A stretch of 24,361 nt of DNA from the IMG/VR virus record IMGVR_UViG_3300013772_000034, positions 1 through 24,361 of that record; one strand, given 5' to 3'. This document shows positions 13,685-19,563 of this stretch, one piece after another (positions within the stretch are counted from its first letter, which is position 1; every line of letters begins with the position of its first letter). The notes under the pieces were generated by a model. The model was given only the letters and a program-made list of their open reading frames with translations. It did not search any database and was not told where the DNA came from. Source of the DNA: a virus. Made by a program: the position numbers and the translations under genes.

Positions 13685-13972
13685 ATGTCCAAGACCAACT
13701 GGTCCGAGTCCGTCCTTGCCAGTGCGGCTCATACCACGACCCAGACATCGAGCGACTACGTGAACGACATCTCGCGGGGGCTGCACCTGATCGTTGATGT
13801 GACCTCCGCTGGTACGGGCTCGATCACGCCAATCCCCGACGCAGCCACAGGAGGTACTCGTGAGCATCCAGAACATCCGCGACCCGCGCGACTTCCTCCC
13901 CGACATCCTCCGTCCCTCTGGCAACGCTTTGGCGCTCGAGGAGACTGCCTATGTCCAGACCGAACTGGGTGA
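13685..13972 (+). CDS. truncated beta-rich structural protein, overlaps next gene
   Basis: ATG at 13685 has GGAGG eight bases upstream. The first 50 residues (NWSESVLASAAHTTTQTSSD, RGLHLIVDVTSAGTGSITP) match the start of a family of phage structural beta-sandwich proteins, in which LASAARTAT...ARGIHVVIDVT is followed by about 70 more residues. Here the family pattern ends at residue 50. The remaining residues read as Arg/Pro-rich out-of-frame sequence (EHPEHPRPARLPPRHP) running 113 bases into the next gene. The gene has probably lost its C-terminus by deletion or frameshift. A shift of one base would place a TGA at 13861-13863 in the GTGA overlap common here. It may still encode a short peptide. 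Confidence 0.55.
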   Translation: MSKTNWSESVLASAAHTTTQTSSDYVNDISRGLHLIVDVTSAGTGSITPIPDAATGGTREHPEHPRPARLPPRHPPSLWQRFGARGDCLCPDRTG

Positions 13973-14339
13973 CGACGGCTTCCGGGTGATGTTCAACCAC
14001 GAGCGCCAGAAGTTCGTGGTCATGGACACCAAAGCACCGGGTGGACCCTCGGCCGCCTACGTGATGGTCGTCCAGAACGAGGACGGCTCATTCCGCCCGG
14101 TGGACGAGCGGACGATCAAGACCCTCCGCAAGATGCTCGGCCAAGGGCACAAGGCTTCGGCCGACGAGCTCATCCAGGCCGAGCTCTCGCGCGAGCGGCA
14201 GAACAAGAGCCGCCGCGAGTCGGTCGCCAGTGCGGTCGCAAGCGATTTCAAGTGGTTCGGGCGGGGCGTCACCCCGACAACCGGATGGCGCGATCGCTCG
14301 CTCGCGCGCGATCAGATTCGCAAAGAGGCAGGACTCTAG
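13860..14339 (+). CDS. hypothetical phage protein, 159 aa
   Basis: GTG at 13860 has AGGAGG (13849-13854) five bases upstream. The 159 aa protein contains DDGFRVMFNHERQKFVVMDT and GPSAAYVMVVQNEDGSFRPV, a beta-rich N-terminal domain. A charged helical C-terminus (DERTIKTLRKMLGQGHKASA, LSRERQNKSRRESVASAVAS) follows. The tail is basic. I do not recognise the family, but it lies in the virion region between a capsid-type and a fibre-type gene. It abuts the next gene, whose GTG follows its stop directly. Confidence 0.75.
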   Translation: MSIQNIRDPRDFLPDILRPSGNALALEETAYVQTELGDDGFRVMFNHERQKFVVMDTKAPGGPSAAYVMVVQNEDGSFRPVDERTIKTLRKMLGQGHKASADELIQAELSRERQNKSRRESVASAVASDFKWFGRGVTPTTGWRDRSLARDQIRKEAGL

Positions 14340-15821
14340 GTGGCCGAGGGTTTCATTGAGGTTGCCGCCGACTCCACAGGGAAGAAGGTCCGCACCGAGG
14401 AACTGACCGTCGGCGCGAACACCGTCGAGCAGCAGGTCATCAGCCTGGCGACTTCGACCGGCACGCTCCTCGACGATCCGTCGCGGTCCTCGGTCACCCA
14501 GCCGATATCAGTTGCGTCGCTCCCGCTCCCCGCCGGGGCCGCGACCGAAGCCGGTCACCTTGCGGCCATCGACACCTCGACCGCGCGCATCCCGGCACAG
14601 GGCCAGGCCCTCGCCGCGGCTTCGGTGCCCGTCGTCCTCACCGCTGCACAGCAGACCGCTCTCACGCCCCCCGCGGCCATCACTGGCTTTGCTCTCGAAG
14701 CGGGTCATCTCGCGGCGATTGACACCGCGACAGCAGCCATCAAGACCGATGTCGATAAGATTCCGGCTCAAGGTCAGGCGCTAGCCGCGGCCTCAATGCC
14801 GGTCGTGCTCACCGCCGCGCAGCAGACCGCGCTTACTCCACCCGCAGCCATCGCCGGGTTCGCTCTCGAAGCCGGGCACCTTGCCTCGCTGGACACGAAG
14901 GCTCCTGCGCTCGGTCAGGCGCTTGCGGCGGCATCGGTCCCAGTCATCCTTCCCGCGGCCACAGTCACGACCCTCACGCCCCCAGCCGCGATCACCGGGT
15001 TCGCTCTCGACTCGACCGTGGCGAAGGACGGCGCCGACATCACCACGCCGTCGCCCGCGATGCCCGCCGGCGGTGTCGGCATTCGCGGCTGGCTCTCGGC
15101 GATCTGGACGAAACTCAACGGCACCATCGCCGTTACGGGCACGTTCTGGCAGGCCGTTCAGCCCGTCTCAGGCACCTTCTGGCAGGCGACGCAGCCGGTG
15201 TCAGGTACGTTCTTCCAGGCCACTCAGCCGGTGAGCGGCACCGTCGCGGTCTCAGCCCTCCCCGCTACGCCAGCAGGCACGAACGTCATCGGCCATGTCA
15301 TCGCGGATACAGGCAGCACGACCGCCGTGACGAGCCTCCCGGCGATCACGAAGGGCACGCAGGGCACGACGGGAGTCTCGGTCCAGGACCTCAAGGACAG
15401 CGGACGAACGAGCATTCTCCTGTTCCTCGATGCAGTGACGGGGATAACGACCGAAGCACTGGCCACCATGTCGATCAACAAGGGCGGTGTGGCCCAGACG
15501 GCAGCCACCTCCTACACGGTTACCGCGGGCAAGACACTCCGCATCTCCGGGATGCACACCTCGGTCAAGAACACCAGCACCGTTGCGTCGGACAGCCGCA
15601 CTAGGTTGCGACAGGCCGCGTCGAGCTTCTCGGTCTCATCCCCAATCGTTCTTTTGAACGAGGCCGGCTCGGTGGCCGCAATTGCCAATGCGGTCGGCAC
15701 GGATGACACGAGCATCCCCGACGGTCTGGAGATAGCCGGGGGTCAGATCATCGGCATCTCCCACATAGAGTCAGCCACCACCTGCACGGTATCGGTCGTG
15801 ATTACCGGCTACGAGTACTAG
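14340..15821 (+). CDS. repeat-rich fibre-like virion protein
   Basis: GTG at 14340 follows the previous stop with no gap. The 493 aa product has a short N-terminal beta domain. Three imperfect repeats of 47-57 residues lie at about 69-224 (unit EAGHLAAIDT...IPAQGQALAA...QQTALTPPAAITGF). Three 11-residue repeats, GTFWQATQPVS, lie at 267-299. A C-terminal beta-domain (about 340-493) with VQDLKDSGRTSILLFLDAVT and AATSYTVTAGKTLRISGM follows. The GTFWQATQPVSG unit recurs in phage fibre and head-fibre proteins, so a trimeric fibre or spike stalk is the best guess. The C-terminal domain could be the receptor or attachment head. Whether it sits on head or tail is unknown. Confidence 0.75.
   Translation: MAEGFIEVAADSTGKKVRTEELTVGANTVEQQVISLATSTGTLLDDPSRSSVTQPISVASLPLPAGAATEAGHLAAIDTSTARIPAQGQALAAASVPVVLTAAQQTALTPPAAITGFALEAGHLAAIDTATAAIKTDVDKIPAQGQALAAASMPVVLTAAQQTALTPPAAIAGFALEAGHLASLDTKAPALGQALAAASVPVILPAATVTTLTPPAAITGFALDSTVAKDGADITTPSPAMPAGGVGIRGWLSAIWTKLNGTIAVTGTFWQAVQPVSGTFWQATQPVSGTFFQATQPVSGTVAVSALPATPAGTNVIGHVIADTGSTTAVTSLPAITKGTQGTTGVSVQDLKDSGRTSILLFLDAVTGITTEALATMSINKGGVAQTAATSYTVTAGKTLRISGMHTSVKNTSTVASDSRTRLRQAASSFSVSSPIVLLNEAGSVAAIANAVGTDDTSIPDGLEIAGGQIIGISHIESATTCTVSVVITGYEY
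14544..15008 (+). repeat. three imperfect coding repeats (47-57 codons)
   Basis: Protein repeats EAGHLAAIDT with QGQALAAAS(V/M)PV and LTPPAAITGFAL start at about residues 69, 119 and 176 of the fibre protein. The second is longer by an insert (ATAAIKTDVDK). Third-position differences show that the copies have diverged, so the duplication is not recent. Confidence 0.75.
15138..15236 (+). repeat. three 33-base repeats encoding GTFWQATQPVS
   Basis: Three successive 11-residue units at residues 267-299 read GTFWQAVQPVS, GTFWQATQPVS and GTFFQATQPVS, then GTVAV. The strict 33-base period and the Trp/Phe change suggest a tandem duplication in a stalk segment. Confidence 0.8.
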
Positions 15822-15824
15822 GTA

Positions 15825-16067
15825 GTGCTGCTCGCGCTTCGCTCCCTCGTAGAGAGCGCGGTGGCCACGGTCACCGCCACGGTCACCAGCGCCGGTTTCG
15901 TCATGTTCACCTGGCCGGTCAGTGAATCGTTCTCGGCCAAGGCGATCGCGGTGGGTGCCACCTACGGCGCGGTCATTTCGTCGGTCGGCCAATTCACAAC
16001 GCAGGCGTCCTCGGCCGGTCCCGCGTTCGTGGCGATCGTTCCATCGACCGGCGGGACGTTCTCGTAA
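15825..16067 (+). CDS. small beta-rich protein, 80 aa
   Basis: GTG at 15825 starts three bases after the previous stop, without a clear ribosome site, so translation is probably coupled. The 80 aa protein is Val/Ala/Ser/Thr-rich: AVATVTATVTSAGFVMFTWP, SESFSAKAIAVGATYGAVIS and PAFVAIVPSTGGTFS. It looks like one beta-domain. It could be a spike or neck accessory protein by position before the adaptor gene. No family was recognised. Confidence 0.6.
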   Translation: MLLALRSLVESAVATVTATVTSAGFVMFTWPVSESFSAKAIAVGATYGAVISSVGQFTTQASSAGPAFVAIVPSTGGTFS

Positions 16068-16077
16068 AGGAGCCGTA

Positions 16078-16734
16078 ATGGCAACTCGACTCACCATCGT
16101 CACCAATGCCAGGACAGAGCTCCAGGAAAGTACCGCCGGGTTCTGGGCCGATACCGAACTTCAGCGGTGGTACGACGACGCGAACTCCGAGATCACCACA
16201 TCCACAAAGCAGGAGGCGACCGCGTCCTCAGTGCTCGTGAGTGGGACCGAGGCGTACGCGCTGCCCGCCGACTTCTACCTCGCCCGCCGGGTCGAACTCC
16301 AGTCCACGGCCGGGTCAGCCTCCAACTGGTTCAACGTCCTGCCGTACCCGCTCGACCTGCGCCGTCCCGGCGACCCGATCAACACGACCAACCTCACCTC
16401 GACCCCGGTCGGGTTCTTCATCTTCGCCGGGGATATCTACTTCGTCCCGATCCCCGACCAGGCCTACTCGAGCACGCTCTACTACTACAAGAACGCGGTC
16501 ATCTCATCGTCGGACTCCGACACGCCCTCGTATCCCGAGGGCATCGCGCAGCAGCGGGTCGACACTGCGATCAAGCTCTACATCTGCGCGATGGCCCTTC
16601 GGAAGCGCCAGGACAGCGCCTACATCACGTACAGCGGCGATTACAACATCGCACTCGCGGGCATCGTGAAGGACGCGCTCGACCGCGGCAGCACAGCACC
16701 GCTCCAAGTCCTCGATGACTGGGCGTACGACTAG
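16078..16734 (+). CDS. head-to-tail adaptor protein
   Basis: ATG at 16078 has AAAGGAG (16066-16072) five bases upstream; an in-frame start at 15922 overlaps the previous gene and is rejected. The 218 aa product has the adaptor pattern of podoviruses. A helical N-terminus is LTIVTNARTELQEST, then FWADTELQRWYDDANSEITT. The middle has ALPADFYLARRVELQ and later YLYYYKN-like strands (YSSTLYYYKNAVISS). The helical end is AIKLYICAMALRKRQDSAYI. The order adaptor, then nozzle is typical of T7- and P22-type short tails. It binds the portal and closes the vertex. Confidence 0.82.
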   Translation: MATRLTIVTNARTELQESTAGFWADTELQRWYDDANSEITTSTKQEATASSVLVSGTEAYALPADFYLARRVELQSTAGSASNWFNVLPYPLDLRRPGDPINTTNLTSTPVGFFIFAGDIYFVPIPDQAYSSTLYYYKNAVISSSDSDTPSYPEGIAQQRVDTAIKLYICAMALRKRQDSAYITYSGDYNIALAGIVKDALDRGSTAPLQVLDDWAYD

Positions 16735-18660
16735 ATGCCAGTCGCGGTTCCGGTGCGTTCGCCGTTCGGGAAGAAGGCCGCAAAAAAGCTCATTGACTTC
16801 AGTGGCGGCCTGAACAACAAGTTCTCGCCGCTCCTGATCGACGACAAAGAGCTGCAAGACATCCAGAATTTCAACTACGACGAGAAGGGCGCGCTCACCA
16901 AGCGCAAGGGCTTCCTCGCGCACTACGCCGCGACGTTCAACTCCAGCCCTGCTCGTGATTCGTACAACTACCGCAAGCAGGACGGCACCTCCCGACTCGT
17001 GCTCGCCGCGAGCGACAAGCTCTACGCGGATAACCCGCAGTTCGTCCGGCTCTATGACGTCGAGGCCGACTGGGAGACCGTCGGGGTCCAGACATCGAAC
17101 GTCTCGACAAGCACCGTCTCGGGCGACATCGTCCTGAACCAGCAGGGTCCGCTCGGCCTGTTCCTGCTCGGGACGCTCTCCGCACTGCTCGGCGGTCCGG
17201 TGGGTGCATCCCGCAGCGGGACGTGGCAGAGCGAGGCGATCAACATCTCGGCGGTTTCGAACCAGACCTCGGGTGTCGTGGCGATCAGCCAGACCCTGCC
17301 AGCGAGCACGACGATCACGGTCAAGACTCGGACCTCGGCTGATGGCTCGACCGGCTGGAGTGCGTACGCCGCGCTTGGCGCCTCGAACACCATCGTCTCG
17401 CCGGCCAACAGCTACCTCCAGGTCCAGGTCACGATGACCAGCACGGTCCCGGCCAGTCCATCGGTCCAGTCGCTCCAGGTGACGTTCGACACCACTGCGA
17501 CCGTCACCCAGATCGCGTCTGGAAAGTCCACCCTGGCCCGCTACCTCTTCGCCACCCAGAACGACATCCTCTACATCTTCAACGGGGCCGACGCGAACAT
17601 GAAGTGGGACGGAACCACGTTTGGCACGCAGGGCGGCACCCCACCGACCGCGAAGTACGTCCAGGTCCACAAGAACATCATGTTTCTCGCCGGGAACTCG
17701 ACCAATCCGTCGCGGCTCTACTTCTCCGACATCGCGCTCCCCGAGTCCTGGCCGGCCCTGAACTTCATCGACGTGGGCAAGGGCGACGGGGACCAGATCA
17801 CCGGCCTCGCGATCCTGCTCGACCGTCTGGTCATCACCAAGAACAACTCGGTTTGGCTGCTCGAGGGTGACGCCGCCAGCAACTTCATCCTCCGCCGCAC
17901 GACCAACATCGCCGGCTGTGTTGACCAGCACTCGATCGTGACGGTGAAGAACACCCTCGGGATGCTCGCTCGCGATGGGTTCTACTTCTTCGACGGCGTG
18001 AACATGGTCCTTGCGTCCGAGAAGATCTACTCGACCTTCAACGCGCTCAACAGCTCGCAGTTCGGACTCGTCGCCGCAATCTACGATCCGACGATCCGTA
18101 AGGTCTTCGTCTCGGTCCCGAGCGCGGCGATGACGAGCAACGATACCGTCCTCGTGTACGACGAGCTTCGGGTCGCCTGGACGATCTACAAGGGGATCAA
18201 CGCCGCGTCGTGGGTGATCTGGAGACAGTTCAACACCGACCACCTGCTGTTCGGGGACGCGAGCGTGGGCCAGCTGTACGACGCCGAGACCGGGTACAGC
18301 GACAACGGCGCCGCGATCGCGGGCTACATCGTCACGAAGGAAATGGACCTCGGCGGCACCGAACTCGCGAAGAATGTGATGGAAGTTTTCCTGGATGCGA
18401 AGGAGAAGAGCGGGACCGGCGACACCACCGCAAACCTCTCCTTCTTCAAGGACCTCAGTACGACCGAATCGTCCACCATTTCAGTCACGGTGACGCAGGC
18501 AACTGCCAGCGCAAGTCGCGTATCCCCGTCTGCCGTCGGTGCCGGTCAGGTCCGTTCTATCGCGGTGAAGGTCGCGCACTCCAGCGCGACGGCCTCGATC
18601 ACGATTTACGGGGTTACCACCGAGTACGTCCCGCTCGCCGGGTTGCGGCAGACGACCTAA
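16735..18660 (+). CDS. tail nozzle/stabilisation protein with embedded beta-sandwich
   Basis: ATG at 16735 follows the adaptor stop directly. The 641 aa protein begins with the nozzle signature DFSGGLNNKFSPLLIDDKEL and NFNYDEKGALTKRKGF. Residues about 139-156 are a hydrophobic, Gly-rich segment (LGLFLLGTLSALLGGPVG). Residues 157-255 form a beta-sandwich (TWQSEAINISAVSNQ, TITVKTRTSADGSTGWSAYA, YLQVQVTMTSTVPASPSVQS) like carbohydrate-binding inserts of tail proteins. The rest is propeller-like: ITKNNSVWLLEGDAASNFIL, TLGMLARDGFYFFDGVNMVL, YDPTIRKVFVSVPSAAMTSN. It probably plugs the portal channel and forms the tail stub, as in P22 gp10 or T7 gp12. The exact class is uncertain. Confidence 0.75.
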   Translation: MPVAVPVRSPFGKKAAKKLIDFSGGLNNKFSPLLIDDKELQDIQNFNYDEKGALTKRKGFLAHYAATFNSSPARDSYNYRKQDGTSRLVLAASDKLYADNPQFVRLYDVEADWETVGVQTSNVSTSTVSGDIVLNQQGPLGLFLLGTLSALLGGPVGASRSGTWQSEAINISAVSNQTSGVVAISQTLPASTTITVKTRTSADGSTGWSAYAALGASNTIVSPANSYLQVQVTMTSTVPASPSVQSLQVTFDTTATVTQIASGKSTLARYLFATQNDILYIFNGADANMKWDGTTFGTQGGTPPTAKYVQVHKNIMFLAGNSTNPSRLYFSDIALPESWPALNFIDVGKGDGDQITGLAILLDRLVITKNNSVWLLEGDAASNFILRRTTNIAGCVDQHSIVTVKNTLGMLARDGFYFFDGVNMVLASEKIYSTFNALNSSQFGLVAAIYDPTIRKVFVSVPSAAMTSNDTVLVYDELRVAWTIYKGINAASWVIWRQFNTDHLLFGDASVGQLYDAETGYSDNGAAIAGYIVTKEMDLGGTELAKNVMEVFLDAKEKSGTGDTTANLSFFKDLSTTESSTISVTVTQATASASRVSPSAVGAGQVRSIAVKVAHSSATASITIYGVTTEYVPLAGLRQTT

Positions 18661-19157
18661 TGGCTCGCGTCGGCATCTCTGGCAAGCTGCAAGCCTTCAC
18701 TCGTTTTGTCGATGCGATCCCAATGCTCGAATACATCACCCACAGCATCGAGAACACCATCAACGGCCAGATTGATAGCACCAACTTCGCCGCAGGTGCG
18801 GTGACGGCTGCTGCACTCGCGGCTGGCGCGGTCACGCCGGTCGCGACCTCGGGCGGCATCGCGCAGATCGCGTCCGGCACCTATCTCGGAGACGGGACCA
18901 CGGCGAACAGAACGATCACCCTCACCTTCACTCCGAAGTACGTCCTGGTCCTGCGGACCGATGCGACCCCGATCACGTTCGAGTCGATCGCCTCGTCGGG
19001 GGACACCCGGTCATGGATGCGTAGTGTCACCGGGGCGTACACGTCGGACACCACACAGTGGCAGGGCATCGCGGCGTTGGCAATCAAGCTCGGGTCGAAC
19101 GCCGCAGGCTCATCGAACGTGGCCGCTGTGACCTACGCCTACCTGGCGACAGGCTAG
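18660..19157 (+). CDS. short fibre-type protein with C-terminal beta domain
   Basis: ATG at 18660 overlaps the preceding stop as TAATG. The 165 aa product has a helical N-terminus (GKLQAFTRFVDAIPMLEYIT), an Ala/Gly/Val trimer-like linker (NFAAGAVTAAALAAGAVTPV) and a C-terminal beta domain. That domain includes GTYLGDGTTANRTITLTFTP, KYVLVLRTDATPITFES and AIKLGSNAAGSSNVAAVTYA. The linker repeats (AAGAVT twice) are typical of trimeric tail fibre or spike stems. The C-terminal domain resembles phage fibre tips where a GTYTGxG...ITL.FTPK pattern occurs. It may be the receptor-binding protein of the short tail. It is the last + strand gene before the reverse-strand pair. Confidence 0.7.
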   Translation: MARVGISGKLQAFTRFVDAIPMLEYITHSIENTINGQIDSTNFAAGAVTAAALAAGAVTPVATSGGIAQIASGTYLGDGTTANRTITLTFTPKYVLVLRTDATPITFESIASSGDTRSWMRSVTGAYTSDTTQWQGIAALAIKLGSNAAGSSNVAAVTYAYLATG

Positions 19158-19173
19158 TTCGCGCAGGCTCCGG

Positions 19174-19338
19174 CTAGATAGCCATCCACGGCGCGCTCCA
19201 CCCGAATAGCAGCCATGCCGCGAGGAGCAAGAGGGCGATAACGAAGTTGCCCGCGATGATCCCCAGCCAGCGCACTAGTGCTTGAACGTTCGGGTCCAGG
19301 TCTGTCCACCGCATGGCCGCGAAGTCTAGTCCCGCCAT
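19174..19338 (-). CDS. small single-TM protein on the reverse strand, 54 aa
   Basis: The reverse frame from ATG (complement of 19336-19338) to TAG (19174-19176) encodes MAGLDFAAMRWTDLDPNVQA, then LVRWLGIIAGNFVIALLLLA and AWLLFGWSAPWMAI. The hydrophobic run from about residue 25 to 46 is a clear transmembrane helix with aromatic ends. The + strand here has no plausible gene. No ribosome site is visible; the start lies seven bases after the stop of the lipoprotein ORF, which fits coupling. A membrane effector or a partner of the lipoprotein is possible. Short hydrophobic ORFs arise by chance, so the call is tentative. Confidence 0.5.
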   Translation of the reverse strand: MAGLDFAAMRWTDLDPNVQALVRWLGIIAGNFVIALLLLAAWLLFGWSAPWMAI

Positions 19339-19345
19339 TGGCTAG

Positions 19346-19522
19346 TTACTGAGGCGGTCTCTGTGGACCGAAGTCTCCGGCCTGTCCCCGGCCAATGCCA
19401 GCTCGAGCAGACGTGATGAATCCGCCTCCCCGATAGCCACCAGTCGTATGAGGCGCCGGTAGCACAGGCGCAGTGGCCGGCGAACACGCGACGACGAGAA
19501 CGAACACCAGCACCCAACGCAT
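19346..19522 (-). CDS. putative phage lipoprotein on the reverse strand, 58 aa
   Basis: The reverse frame from ATG (complement of 19520-19522) to TAA (19346-19348) encodes a 58 aa protein. MRWVLVFVLVVAC is a short signal peptide with a V-V-A-C lipobox (C13). A small Pro/Gly-rich mature part follows (SPATAPVLPAPHTTGGYRGG, ARAGIGRGQAGDFGPQRPPQ). This architecture is that of a bacterial-type lipoprotein, such as phage Rz1 or the Cor and Llp exclusion lipoproteins. There is no clear ribosome site. A TANNNT-type box (TAGACT) lies seven bases before the ATG, which could give a leaderless transcript. Found in neither sense nor annotated neighbours, so it is easy to miss. Confidence 0.6.
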   Translation of the reverse strand: MRWVLVFVLVVACSPATAPVLPAPHTTGGYRGGGFITSARAGIGRGQAGDFGPQRPPQ

Positions 19523-19563
19523 GACCGCGAGTCTACCCCGCTGGTCAAAGAGGAGAACGCGAG

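Noticed and set aside
16504-18243. Long minus-strand open frame (579 codons)
   Set aside because: Antisense shadow of the nozzle-like gene; composition is Asp/Val/Arg/Leu-heavy with no domain.
19520-19560. A minus-strand sigma70 promoter (TTGACC with TAGACT) before the lipoprotein ORF
   Set aside because: The spacing is only about 8 bases, too short for a -35/-10 pair. Only the TAGACT box alone, as a leaderless -10, remains possible.
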